Notes under the pieces: model-generated | Told to the model about the DNA's origin: nothing | The model's database searches: none | What the model saw: only the letters and a program-made list of their open reading frames with translations | Virus record (IMG/VR): IMGVR_UViG_3300027969_000039 | Coordinates: 124,001-188,000 of that record | Source of the DNA: a virus | Length of the DNA: 64,000 nt | Strand: one strand, 5' to 3' | Part shown: in pieces, positions 1 to 9,043 of the stretch | Position numbering within the stretch: position 1 is the first letter of the stretch | Layout: each line of letters opens with the position of its first letter | Translations under genes and position numbers: made by a program

Positions 1-60
1 TGGCATCTTTGCTTCTGGTTCAGACTCAATTTCTTCTAATAATTCTCGTATACGCATCAT
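1..60 (-). CDS. 5' end of an unidentified gene (partial)
   Basis: Reading leftward from the ATG at 60 (a second ATG follows at 57), the frame stays open to the window edge and begins MMRIRELLEEIESEPEAKMP. Only 20 residues are visible, predicted helical and acidic, so no function can be given. An ATAAATA box on the minus strand at 63-69 lies directly before the start codons, the same late-promoter-like element found before many genes here. The short RxRELLEE start resembles the amphipathic N-termini of other large-phage proteins, but this is only an impression. Confidence 0.6.
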   Translation of the reverse strand, partial: MMRIRELLEEIESEPEAKMP

Positions 61-96
61 TATATTTATCTGTACAGTATAGGAACGATTTTATAG

Positions 97-103
97 CTAA
101 ATA
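97..103 (+). promoter_or_regulatory. Late-promoter-like CTAAATA box
   Basis: CTAAATA lies 39 bases before the ATG at 143, with an AAGGAG ribosome site in between. It matches the (C/A)TAAATA element repeated before structural and membrane genes in this window and resembles the T4 late promoter TATAAATA. Promoter activity is inferred from recurrence only. Confidence 0.45.
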
Positions 104-142
104 CATAGTACAACAATAATAACAATAATAAGGAGTACAAAA

Positions 143-310
143 ATGGTAACAAAAAAAGTTACTACTAGGCGAAAAGTAGTCGAGCCGCCTCCCCCTCCAT
201 CAGTAAAGAGTTTCCCGACCGCTGCCTTAGGTGTAGGTATGGTTATCCTAACTAATTACCAAGCAGAAGTAAAGCAAGCACTAGGATTAATAATGAAAGC
301 ATTAACATGA
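143..310 (+). CDS. Small membrane protein, 55 residues
   Basis: An ATG at 143 follows a strong ribosome site (AAGGAG at 130-135). The product has a basic start (MVTKKVTTRRK), a five-proline run, then a moderately hydrophobic stretch (AALGVGMVILTNY) that could cross the membrane once. Its TGA overlaps the ATG of the next gene (ATGA at 307-310), so the two are translationally coupled. No family is recognised. It opens a plus-strand run of small membrane proteins ahead of the giant adhesin gene. Confidence 0.75.
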   Translation: MVTKKVTTRRKVVEPPPPPSVKSFPTAALGVGMVILTNYQAEVKQALGLIMKALT

Positions 311-1050
311 AAATATTAGATAAAATTTTAGAATTTAAGAGAACTCCATATGTTATTGCAGGGGTTATATTTGTAAGCAGTTTGGCTGTTCTTAGTTGTT
401 TCAAAAGTGCAGAAACGCAACTAACCACACTAAATCATGCTGCTTCTCTCACTCGCACTATGGCTAAATCGTCAGATGATTTGACTAATTATGCTAGATT
501 TTTCGTGACGACCAAGAATGAACAATGGAGAACAGAATTCAATAATGTGCTTAAAATCCGAAACGGAGAAGTAGCGGATGATAAGGGTGTGACAAAATCA
601 TTCAAAGACAGAGTAAAAGAAGTACCGTTTTTACAGACCGAATTAGATCAGTTATTAAAAGCAGAACAACTAAGCAACAATCTCGCTAAACTAGAAGTTG
701 AAGCGTTCGCATGGATAGATAAGGGTAAGCCTGAATTGAATTTTGACATAATGATGCACCATTACACAGAAGCACAGATGTTGATGTTTGGAGATGATTA
801 CAAAAAATACAAGAAAGAGATCGTTGTCACTACGGATGAATTCTATGTGATGGTGGTAAGCAGATTACAATCAGAATATATGTTCTATATGACAGCAGCA
901 TGGACGATGATCATTGTCATAAATCTAAGTTTGATTTTATTAGTGATGGTTATCAAGCATAAAGAAGTAGTTGATAAAAAACCGGTTAGAAAAGTTATTA
1001 AAAAGATACCGGTAAAAAAGCCAGCAGTTAAAAAAATTATTAAGGAGTAA
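307..1050 (+). CDS. Chemoreceptor-like sensor protein lacking a signalling domain
   Basis: The 247-residue protein has an N-terminal membrane segment (about 17-36), a helical domain of about 160 residues and a second membrane segment (about 197-217). The motif SSDDLTNYARFFVTT (about 54-68) and the following EFNNVLKIRNGE match the ligand-binding four-helix bundle of methyl-accepting chemotaxis proteins and related sensor kinases. After the second membrane segment there is only a Lys/Pro-rich tail (KKPVRKVIKK and repeats), with no HAMP, methylation helices or kinase-control tip. It may act as a decoy or heterodimer partner of host chemoreceptors, or be a repurposed membrane spacer. It overlaps the previous gene by four bases and is followed after 3 bases by the DUF4337 gene. 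Confidence 0.75.
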   Translation: MKILDKILEFKRTPYVIAGVIFVSSLAVLSCFKSAETQLTTLNHAASLTRTMAKSSDDLTNYARFFVTTKNEQWRTEFNNVLKIRNGEVADDKGVTKSFKDRVKEVPFLQTELDQLLKAEQLSNNLAKLEVEAFAWIDKGKPELNFDIMMHHYTEAQMLMFGDDYKKYKKEIVVTTDEFYVMVVSRLQSEYMFYMTAAWTMIIVINLSLILLVMVIKHKEVVDKKPVRKVIKKIPVKKPAVKKIIKE

Positions 1051-1053
1051 AAA

Positions 1054-1575
1054 ATGGCAGAATCACGCAGCGAGAGAGAGGCACACATCAAAGATAGAGC
1101 CGGATGGACTATCACAGTAATAGCAGCATTATTAGCAGTTAACACATATATTGCTAATGGAATCAGTGGTAGTGTATTGACTAACACTATCAAAGCTAAC
1201 GATACTTGGAACTTTTATCAAGCAAAAAGCATCAAACAGACTATAGCAGAAAATGCTAGAGATGATGCTATCGCCCGCAAAGATACTAAGAAAGTTGAAC
1301 AATTGACTGCTAAGATCGACCGTTATGAGAGCGATCCAGTCAAGAATGAAGGTAAGAAAGAACTCATGGAAAAAGCTAGAAAGTTAGAAGCTGAAAGAGA
1401 TGAGGCAAAACAACATAGTCCATGGTTAACATTTGCTGGATCAACATTACAACTTAGTATCGTATTATTATCTGCTAGTATTTTAGCAGTTAGTATGGGA
1501 ATGTTTTACTCTAGCATTGGTGTAGGATTGATTGGTGCAATATTGATGAGCCAAGGCATTTGGATGTGGATGTAA
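1054..1575 (+). CDS. DUF4337-like membrane protein
   Basis: The 173-residue protein has an N-terminal membrane helix (about 15-34), the phrase NDTWNFYQAKSIKQ (about 49-62) characteristic of the DUF4337 family, a charged coiled coil (about 70-120) and a hydrophobic C-terminal hairpin (about 124-173). DUF4337 proteins are widespread bacterial inner-membrane proteins of unknown function. A ribosome site (AAGGAG at 1041-1046) precedes the ATG. It sits between other small membrane proteins and was probably acquired from a bacterial host. The family call rests on recall of its motif, not a search. Confidence 0.75.
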   Translation: MAESRSEREAHIKDRAGWTITVIAALLAVNTYIANGISGSVLTNTIKANDTWNFYQAKSIKQTIAENARDDAIARKDTKKVEQLTAKIDRYESDPVKNEGKKELMEKARKLEAERDEAKQHSPWLTFAGSTLQLSIVLLSASILAVSMGMFYSSIGVGLIGAILMSQGIWMWM

Positions 1576-1585
1576 GGCCATACTT

Positions 1586-1828
1586 ATGGCTAACATGGTA
1601 TGGTCTATCGCAATAATCAGTGCAGGGATTGTATCGCCGGTTATACAGCAGATTGGATATTTTCAAGATGAGGCTACTTGTCAAAGAAGCCTAACCGACC
1701 TTAAATCACAGATACCTGTACAACATAAAATGGTATGTGTACAATACCCAGAACCTCCGCCACCTCCACCGCCTCCTCCACCAACCCCTAAGTCACAATC
1801 ACTTAATTCTAAGGATGCACGAAAATGA
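1586..1828 (+). CDS. Small protein with polyproline tract
   Basis: This 80-residue product begins with a hydrophobic segment (about 5-20, possible signal anchor), continues with two cysteines (about 32 and 51) and ends in a run of ten prolines plus a Ser/Lys tail. The polyproline tract suggests a rigid linker. The ATG at 1586 has only a weak ribosome site; the TGA overlaps the ATG of the next gene (1825-1828). No family recognised. Confidence 0.65.
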   Translation: MANMVWSIAIISAGIVSPVIQQIGYFQDEATCQRSLTDLKSQIPVQHKMVCVQYPEPPPPPPPPPPTPKSQSLNSKDARK

Positions 1829-2316
1829 TCGATCCGTTCACCGCATTTGCGATAGCACAAGCAACAGTGGCCGGAATAAAGAAAGCAGTTGCATTGGGAA
1901 AAGATATAAACGGCCTCATAAACGAATTTAGCAAATTCTATAATTCTGCTGATGAGGTACATAATGCTAGTGTCAAATTAAAAGTACAAAGCATCAGGAT
2001 GAGTGATGCTCAAATTAATTCCCAAGCGTTACAAATGGCTATGCACTCCCGAGCATTGAGGCAATATGAGAAAGAACTGAAAGATATACTATTCTGGTCT
2101 GGCAACGCAGAAGTCTATTATGAGATGCAAGCTGAACGCAGGAGATTGATGGAAGAACGCCAAGCAGAAGATAGACGCATAGAAGAACAGAAGCAAAAAG
2201 ACCGTGAAGCCAAAGCAAGAGCCATCATGGGAACATTATGGATCATGGGTTCTCTATGCATCATCGCACCACTAATAACTATTACATTCCAAGTGATAAC
2301 TAATAAAGGTTTTTAA
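1825..2316 (+). CDS. Coiled-coil protein with C-terminal membrane anchor
   Basis: The 163-residue protein begins with a small hydrophobic helix (AFAIAQATVAGIKKAVALG), has a long charged coiled coil rich in Glu, Gln and Arg (about 75-135), and ends in one membrane helix (about 138-158). The pattern resembles small virion-associated or tail proteins of large phages, but no specific family is recognised. It closes the coupled membrane-protein run 143-2316 and lies directly before the adhesin gene. Confidence 0.7.
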   Translation: MIDPFTAFAIAQATVAGIKKAVALGKDINGLINEFSKFYNSADEVHNASVKLKVQSIRMSDAQINSQALQMAMHSRALRQYEKELKDILFWSGNAEVYYEMQAERRRLMEERQAEDRRIEEQKQKDREAKARAIMGTLWIMGSLCIIAPLITITFQVITNKGF

Positions 2317-2322
2317 CTTAAC

Positions 2323-2329
2323 ATAAATA
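2323..2329 (+). promoter_or_regulatory. Late-promoter-like ATAAATA box
   Basis: ATAAATA stands 24 bases before the ATG at 2354, leaving room for the AGAGGAA ribosome site. It marks the giant adhesin gene as a likely late gene by analogy with T4 late promoters. Confidence 0.5.
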
Positions 2330-2353
2330 TTAGAGTATTAAAGAGGAATAATA

Positions 2354-5300
2354 ATGGCAAATAGATTTTGGGTAGGAGGGTCAGGAACTTGGAGTACAAC
2401 TGCTACTACTAACTGGTCAGCAACTTCGGGCGGAACGGCTGGCGCAAGCGTTCCGACAGCCGCAGATAGTGTTTTCTTTGACCAAGCTGCTACTTATAAT
2501 GTCACAATGACAGGTGCATTAACATGCTTAGATATTACCATTAGTGCCGGTGTGGTTTTACTTATTACTGGTACTGCGCCCACATTGACAGTATCCGGTT
2601 CTATGACATTATCTAACACTACTGCTTGGTCTATCACTGGTCTTCTAACATTTAACTCTACAAGTGCAGGTAGAACAATAACTACCAATAACACAACGAT
2701 ATCTTCCCCAATAACATTTTCTGGTGTAGGTGGTGTATGGAGTTTAGGCGGTAATTTAACTACTACTAGTACTATTACCACAACATTGACTAACGGTACA
2801 ATAAACTTAAATGGGTTTGATTTAACTACTGGTATATTTAATAGTCAAAATGCTAACACTCGTGCAATAACATTTGGTAGTAATTTTATTTACCTAGTAC
2901 ATCCTACCGCAGCAACAACTGTATTAAATATAGGAAATACTGGTATTACTTATACAGGAACTGGTGGTTTTAGCACAGCAATGACAGTTACCAGGACATT
3001 TACTGCTACAACTACCCCGACTGTTACGGGAGGTGTTCCACTTTATATTACATCTGGCACCTCAGCAGTTACATTTACAGCGAGTTCTTGGTTTACACTT
3101 TTAAATTTTAATGGCTATACTGGTACTGCCTCAGGAACGATATTTGCTAAAGACCTTACATTAAGTTCTGGCGGAACTTACACAGGTATCGTATTAACTA
3201 CGTACGGTACAGGATCATTAAATGCTAACGGAAGCACAACTGGTATAGGTGCCCTAACACTTGGCGTAGCTACTCCTAACCCAACTGTAACTACACTGGC
3301 AACTAATTTTAATTGCTCTACTTATACCCAATCAGTAGCGACTGCAACATTTAATATAAATGGATTTACTTTAACTTGTTCAACTACAGCTAATTATAAT
3401 GCTGGTACTTTATCAATAAATGCAGGTACTATAAATTGCACAACATTCCAAACTGGTGATAGTTTTACTCTTAACAGTGGTACTATAAATCCATCTGTTT
3501 CTTTTGTTGCGAACTTTGGTGCACCTAGTGCAACATTCACTTATTCACCAGGCGGCACTTTAACAGCAGTTCCTACTTTTACTCAGCAAAATGGTACTGT
3601 TGTTTTAAATCAAAATCTTACATTGGCTCAAAATGGAACTTATACTTTTTCTCTAGTCGCTGCAAGTGGTGTACTAACACTAAACAATAACACATTATCA
3701 ACCGGTGGATTTGTTCGTACAGTATCTGGTGCAAATACTATAAATTTTGGAACTAGTGGACAAATATTGTTAACCGGAAACAACATGACTGTTTGGGGAG
3801 TTACTGGTGCGTTGATAACCACAACAGGTACGGTGTCCATAAACAGCACATACACTGGTAGTGTTGGCACTAGAACTTTTAGTTTTTACCTAGTTTCGCA
3901 GTTCAACGTTGCTATAGGGTCTGGAACTGGCAATACCATGTATTTAGCGTCTGGTGCAACAGATACGGTAACATTACTTGGCGGCATGAACTCAGTTGAT
4001 TTAACTGGAATGACCTTTACACTATCTCAATCCAGTGCATGTACAATAGCGGGACCTTCTTTTATTATACCTGCAACAGGGGGTACAGTAAGTCCAGGCA
4101 CAGGTCTGATTGAATTTAATGGCGCTGCTGTTGGTATATCTGTAAACAGAGCAATTGATAATCCTTTGTCTTTTACTAGTGGTTCTGTATGCACATTACT
4201 TGCTAACTTAACAACTGGTAGTACTAGATCATCAACGATGAACAGTGCCACATTACGTCTTAACGGGTATCAATTGACAACTGGCACATTTGCAGCCACA
4301 ATTGCTAGTACAAGAACAATAGCGTTTGGTACCACTGGAGTAATCAATGTAACTGGTACTGGTACTGTTTGGAACACAGGAACTATTACTCTTTTAACTA
4401 TTACTGGTATTCCCGTTGTCAATGTGACTAGTACTGGTAGCACTGCAATTACTGTTGCATCTGGGGCATTGCCAGAAGCACAAGCAATAAGTTTCAACTT
4501 TACTGGTGGAACATATGCATTAACTTTCTTAGGTACAGCAGGTTATACTGCAAAAAATGTAGACTTTACCGGGTTTGCAGGATCATGGACCTTAAGTACA
4601 GACAACACCATATATGGAAATTGGAAATATTCTACTGGAATGACCGTTACAACTGCACCAAATAGTTTAGTATTTGGCGCTACAATTGGTAATACACAAA
4701 TAATGACCAGTAATGGCAAAACAACAAATACAATAAAACTTACAGGTGGCGGGATTGTTGGTTTGGCAGACCCATTGACATTAAGTTCTGACATACTAGT
4801 AGAAGCTGGTACATTTAATTCAAACAATTATGATATATCTACTGTTAGAATTAGTTCGTATACTACTACTACAACTAGAGCAATAAATTTAGGTAGTTCT
4901 ATAGTTACAATGAGTGGTTTATTTCGTGTAAACACAATTGGATTAACATTTAATGCCGGTACAAGTACAATAGCTTATACAGGCACAAATAGTTTGACTG
5001 TAGAAAATGGATCAGTCATTGGTTTAACTTTTTACAATTTTACTAATACTACTATGGGTCCTAGTAACATTGGTATTACAGGAAAAAATACATTTAATAA
5101 TTTAACATTACCTACATCTACTTCTACTTCTGCTATATATACATTTGCTAATGATATAATAGTCAATGGTAATTTGACTATCCCTACTCCACAATCTAAT
5201 GTAAATGATGATAATAAATTAGTCGTAGCATCTGCTACCATTGGAAATCAAGTTAAAATAACTGTTAATGGTCAAATATCATCACTTACTAAAATCTTTT

Positions 5301-8300
5301 TTAGAGACATTAATGCACAAGGCAAATGGTTACCATGGGTTGGTGATCGCTTAGGCAATATAAGCAATAATAATAATATTTCATTTACTCCCGGTAGAAA
5401 TAAGTATTGGAGTTTAGCTGGTGGTGGTAATGCCACACAAGTTGCTTGGGCATTAACTTCAGGCGGAACACCGGCTGCTGCTAATTATCCTTTACCACAA
5501 GATACTATTATCATAGATAATAATGGGTTGAATACAAGTGCATCAATAACTTTTAATTCGGCTATATATTTTACTAGTATAAACATGGCAAGTAGAACCA
5601 ATGCTTTTACACTTGGTATTACTAATGGCGAGAATGTCTATGTTTCAGGAGATTGGACAAATGGTTCAGGGTTAACAAGTGTAACTAATGTGGGCGGAAA
5701 AATAAATTTTAATAACAGTCTACCGGGTTATGTTCAAAGTATAACAAGTGCAGGTAAATTGTTTAGTTCACAAATTTATATTAACACAGTTGGAATAGTT
5801 CGACTACTAGACAATTTTGATCAAGACTCGTTAGTTGGAGTTCAAGGATTTGAACTTACGAAAGGCACACTTACTCTTAACGGGTTTAGTTTAAATACTG
5901 CACAATTTAACTCAAGTTTTACAAATGTCCGTACTATTAATTTTGGTTCAACTTTTATAAATGTTACTCATCCTACAGCAGGAACTTCCGTAATAGCTAT
6001 GTCCAATGCCACTAACTTTAGTGCAACTGGTACCGGTGGCTTTAGAGCAAACATGTCAGTAACTAGAACATTTAATTGTGGCACAGGTGGTGCACCTACA
6101 GTAGCACCAAACTTGTTTATATTTACTGGTGCAAGTATACCTACTATTAGTAGTGGTAGTTATTTTAATACAATAGACTTCACCGGTAGTACTTGCTCAC
6201 CAGCAACATCAACAGTTAATGTTGTCAATGCAACATTAGCAACTGGAGTTGGAGTTTTTACTGGACTAACATTGAATTGTAGCAGTAGTGGAACAATAAC
6301 AACTAATGCAAAAACAATAGCAGCAGTTACTTTATTGTCAGGAAGTCCACAAATATCTGGAACATGTACTTGTACGACATTCACAGTTAATGGTGGAACG
6401 CTTACTGCTTGGGGCGGTACAATTGTACCAACTGGTAGTTTTATTGTTACTACTGGTAATGTATACTTAAGCAATGGCGGTACATTAACCGTGACTACGA
6501 TTACTCAAAACGGTGGTGGTGTATATCTAACTGCAAGTTTTACGATGACTGCTGGAACTAGTACATACACATTCAATGCAGGTACATTAAGTATATACAA
6601 TACACAAAGTAATCAAACATTATCAGTTGGTAGATTTATTTCTAACGGCACTGGCGTTCGTTTTTTACAAATTTATGGATATATAAGATTAACAAACACA
6701 ACGGCAGCAGCAACAGCAGTTGATATGGCAAATACAACTAACTTGATAGTTGATTATGGTACATTCTATAGTCCATCTGCTGGATTCTTAACATCTGGTA
6801 CAGTAGCACAAACATATACAATAGGAACGACTGGCGGTAACGTAAACAATGCAATAAGTATACAATGGGATAGTGGTGGAACAGCAGTACCTACGATAAC
6901 GACTGGTAGCTGGTTCGCTAACTTTAATCCAAGCGCAGCAGGCGCATTCACGATACTTGCTACTACTATTAACATAGCAAACTCAGTGACATTAAGTAGT
7001 GCTGGAACTTGGACAAACTGTTCGTTCAACTTGCGCGGCACTGGGACTTTCAATAGTAATACTAAAAGCTGTGCTACACTAACTCTTAATAGTGTTGGAG
7101 CATATAGTTTAGCTGGTTCAGGTCTACTATGTGTAACCTATCAACAGACAGCAGGTTCATTCTTCTGTGGTAATAATTTGACTTGTAGTGGCACTGCTAC
7201 TTTCAGTGGTGGTAGTTTTGGTATATCAAATGGCACATTAGCCTGTACAACATTTACAGTTAACGGTGGAACTCATGTTTGGGCAGGTGGTAATGGAACA
7301 TTAACAGCGTCGGTTGGTATTGTTGTGTCAGCAGGTTCATTCACATACAGTACCGGTACGATAACTGCGACACCAGCGTGGACTATATCGGGTACTGGTT
7401 CAGTAACATTTAACAATAGTTACTCGTTGACTGCGACTGGTACCTTCACTTTAACAGCTGGTACTTTAATACTTGCCCCAGGAGTAACTTTAACAGTTGG
7501 TATTTTTACTAGTAATGCTTCTGGTACACGTAATATTCAATTTGGTGATTCATTCACCGCAGGTAATATCTCACTAGCACATACGACAGCAGGACAAACT
7601 TGCATAGGTATGACCAATCTTACTGGTTTTACTTGGTCTGGAGCAGGTGGATTTGTTTCTGCGATGACTGTCGCTAGAACTTTTGGTGCAGGTGGAACGG
7701 GTGGAGCTACCGCAACTAATGCTCCCCCATTAACTATTACGGGAGGTTCGGCTGTAATAACATTTAATTTTCCTAGTTATTGGTCAAGACTCAATTTAAC
7801 TGGTTTTGCCGGCGTGGGTGCCGCTTCACTTCAAGGTGGCGCGCAAAACGTGACCGGTGATGTCGTTGTTGGAGCCAGTGGAAGTTATGTTCCAGGTTTT
7901 GAGTTTTTTGGAGGAAATAATACACTTACCACAAATGGTAAAATAATGGGTTCCTTGACAATATCGGGCGGTAATACTACATTGAAGGATGCATACACAG
8001 GTAATGCAACTTCAGGTTTGAGTCTCACCGGTGGAAATCTGTATACGCAGGGATTTCCTATAACAACGAATACATTTGGTGGTACCGGGGCAAATGTTAG
8101 AGGTATATTTGGAACTGGTCAAATATTTAATATTACCGGATCAGGTCTTAATCAACCTAGTCAATTTAGTGGTTCAAATTTAACAGTAAGTGGATTGATT
8201 CTTAATTATAGTAATGCTAGTGCAAAATTTGTTTCAGTTGGAAACGTCGGAAACCTTACTTTTGACTCAACAATTAATATAGGTGCAGGTCAATTGACTA

Positions 8301-8704
8301 TTACTGGTAACAGTACCGCTACTTTTAATAACATAACAAATTCAGTTCAACCATGCACTCTTACAATTGCTACCGGTCTCGGAACCCCAACATTTATTAA
8401 TTTCAATTTGCGTGGCACAGCAGGAAATTTAGTAACTATCAACTCAAATGTTGCGGGCACTCGTGCAACAATTCGTAAAGCTAGCGGCACAGTATATGGA
8501 GATTATCTATCTATCCAAGATATAAATGCGACCGGTGTAACCGGTCAGACCAATAGTGCTCCTACTTGGTATGCAGGACCCACTTCAACCAATGTAAGTA
8601 ACAATACAGGTTGGATATTCACGCGACTACCCATCATCTCAATGGGTAATGTATCCATCGATGCAAGCAATGGCGGCATTACTTTTGGCGACCAACCCGT
8701 TTAA
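2354..8704 (+). CDS. Giant repeat-rich adhesin or tail-fibre protein (2116 residues)
   Basis: The opening MANRFWVGGSGTWSTTATTN followed by ASVPTAADSVFFD is a recurring N-terminal module of phage tail-fibre or adhesin-like proteins. The rest is built from Thr/Ser/Gly/Asn-rich strands with phrases such as TITLNGFxLTTGTF and TRTIxFG, typical of parallel beta-helix rungs. A second copy of the opening module (NKYWSLAGGGNATQVAWALTS then DTIIIDNNG) lies near residues 1015-1060, so the protein looks like two fused fibres. It is almost free of charged residues and Cys. A ribosome site (AGAGGAA) precedes the ATG at 2354. It probably forms a long host-contact fibre or capsid decoration; there is no recognisable enzymatic domain. 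Confidence 0.85.
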   Translation: MANRFWVGGSGTWSTTATTNWSATSGGTAGASVPTAADSVFFDQAATYNVTMTGALTCLDITISAGVVLLITGTAPTLTVSGSMTLSNTTAWSITGLLTFNSTSAGRTITTNNTTISSPITFSGVGGVWSLGGNLTTTSTITTTLTNGTINLNGFDLTTGIFNSQNANTRAITFGSNFIYLVHPTAATTVLNIGNTGITYTGTGGFSTAMTVTRTFTATTTPTVTGGVPLYITSGTSAVTFTASSWFTLLNFNGYTGTASGTIFAKDLTLSSGGTYTGIVLTTYGTGSLNANGSTTGIGALTLGVATPNPTVTTLATNFNCSTYTQSVATATFNINGFTLTCSTTANYNAGTLSINAGTINCTTFQTGDSFTLNSGTINPSVSFVANFGAPSATFTYSPGGTLTAVPTFTQQNGTVVLNQNLTLAQNGTYTFSLVAASGVLTLNNNTLSTGGFVRTVSGANTINFGTSGQILLTGNNMTVWGVTGALITTTGTVSINSTYTGSVGTRTFSFYLVSQFNVAIGSGTGNTMYLASGATDTVTLLGGMNSVDLTGMTFTLSQSSACTIAGPSFIIPATGGTVSPGTGLIEFNGAAVGISVNRAIDNPLSFTSGSVCTLLANLTTGSTRSSTMNSATLRLNGYQLTTGTFAATIASTRTIAFGTTGVINVTGTGTVWNTGTITLLTITGIPVVNVTSTGSTAITVASGALPEAQAISFNFTGGTYALTFLGTAGYTAKNVDFTGFAGSWTLSTDNTIYGNWKYSTGMTVTTAPNSLVFGATIGNTQIMTSNGKTTNTIKLTGGGIVGLADPLTLSSDILVEAGTFNSNNYDISTVRISSYTTTTTRAINLGSSIVTMSGLFRVNTIGLTFNAGTSTIAYTGTNSLTVENGSVIGLTFYNFTNTTMGPSNIGITGKNTFNNLTLPTSTSTSAIYTFANDIIVNGNLTIPTPQSNVNDDNKLVVASATIGNQVKITVNGQISSLTKIFFRDINAQGKWLPWVGDRLGNISNNNNISFTPGRNKYWSLAGGGNATQVAWALTSGGTPAAANYPLPQDTIIIDNNGLNTSASITFNSAIYFTSINMASRTNAFTLGITNGENVYVSGDWTNGSGLTSVTNVGGKINFNNSLPGYVQSITSAGKLFSSQIYINTVGIVRLLDNFDQDSLVGVQGFELTKGTLTLNGFSLNTAQFNSSFTNVRTINFGSTFINVTHPTAGTSVIAMSNATNFSATGTGGFRANMSVTRTFNCGTGGAPTVAPNLFIFTGASIPTISSGSYFNTIDFTGSTCSPATSTVNVVNATLATGVGVFTGLTLNCSSSGTITTNAKTIAAVTLLSGSPQISGTCTCTTFTVNGGTLTAWGGTIVPTGSFIVTTGNVYLSNGGTLTVTTITQNGGGVYLTASFTMTAGTSTYTFNAGTLSIYNTQSNQTLSVGRFISNGTGVRFLQIYGYIRLTNTTAAATAVDMANTTNLIVDYGTFYSPSAGFLTSGTVAQTYTIGTTGGNVNNAISIQWDSGGTAVPTITTGSWFANFNPSAAGAFTILATTINIANSVTLSSAGTWTNCSFNLRGTGTFNSNTKSCATLTLNSVGAYSLAGSGLLCVTYQQTAGSFFCGNNLTCSGTATFSGGSFGISNGTLACTTFTVNGGTHVWAGGNGTLTASVGIVVSAGSFTYSTGTITATPAWTISGTGSVTFNNSYSLTATGTFTLTAGTLILAPGVTLTVGIFTSNASGTRNIQFGDSFTAGNISLAHTTAGQTCIGMTNLTGFTWSGAGGFVSAMTVARTFGAGGTGGATATNAPPLTITGGSAVITFNFPSYWSRLNLTGFAGVGAASLQGGAQNVTGDVVVGASGSYVPGFEFFGGNNTLTTNGKIMGSLTISGGNTTLKDAYTGNATSGLSLTGGNLYTQGFPITTNTFGGTGANVRGIFGTGQIFNITGSGLNQPSQFSGSNLTVSGLILNYSNASAKFVSVGNVGNLTFDSTINIGAGQLTITGNSTATFNNITNSVQPCTLTIATGLGTPTFINFNLRGTAGNLVTINSNVAGTRATIRKASGTVYGDYLSIQDINATGVTGQTNSAPTWYAGPTSTNVSNNTGWIFTRLPIISMGNVSIDASNGGITFGDQPV

Positions 8705-8705
8705 C

Positions 8706-8712
8706 ATAAATA
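8706..8712 (+). promoter_or_regulatory. ATAAATA box 5 bases before a start codon
   Basis: ATAAATA is separated from the ATG at 8717 by four bases, with no ribosome site. If the box is a -10-like late promoter, transcription would start at or near the ATG and give a leaderless mRNA. Confidence 0.5.
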
Positions 8713-8716
8713 AAAT

Positions 8717-9043
8717 ATGAAATACTTAACCATCACCTTACTATGCCTGTCCTTCCTACCCGTTTATGCACAAGATAAACCCGATGAAGTTGTAAATGTC
8801 AAAATAGAATGTTACAATACTATGAAGATATTCACAGAGTTACAGAAAACTTATAAAGAAATTCCTGTTATCCTAGGTAAGACTAGTGATGAAGCAGGTT
8901 CTACTATGACATTATGGATGAGTCCAAAAGAGAAAACTTGGACAATCATAGCAACTAAAGATAAACTTAGTTGTATTGTTGGAGCCGGCACTGAAGCTGA
9001 GTTCTCTCCTATCTTTATGAAAAAGAAAGATTTATTTAATTGA
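8717..9043 (+). CDS. Small secreted protein, paralogue of the gene at 33749-34045
   Basis: The 108-residue product has a signal peptide (MKYLTITLLCLSFLPVYAQ, cleavage near 18-19) and a small mature domain with two cysteines (about 33 and 85) and the pattern W-x8-TWTIIATKDKLSCIVG. The product of 33749-34045 has the same layout (signal peptide, two Cys, TWTVVQYDKTMACVL), so the two are probably paralogues with a periplasmic role. The stop overlaps the TTG start of the next gene, so secretion proteins are coupled here. No known family is recognised. Confidence 0.75.
   Translation: MKYLTITLLCLSFLPVYAQDKPDEVVNVKIECYNTMKIFTELQKTYKEIPVILGKTSDEAGSTMTLWMSPKEKTWTIIATKDKLSCIVGAGTEAEFSPIFMKKKDLFN

Noticed and set aside
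2354-8704. Minus-strand frames rich in Val/Pro opposite the adhesin
   Set aside because: They are mirror artefacts of Thr/Gly/Asn codon use; none has a ribosome site or family match.
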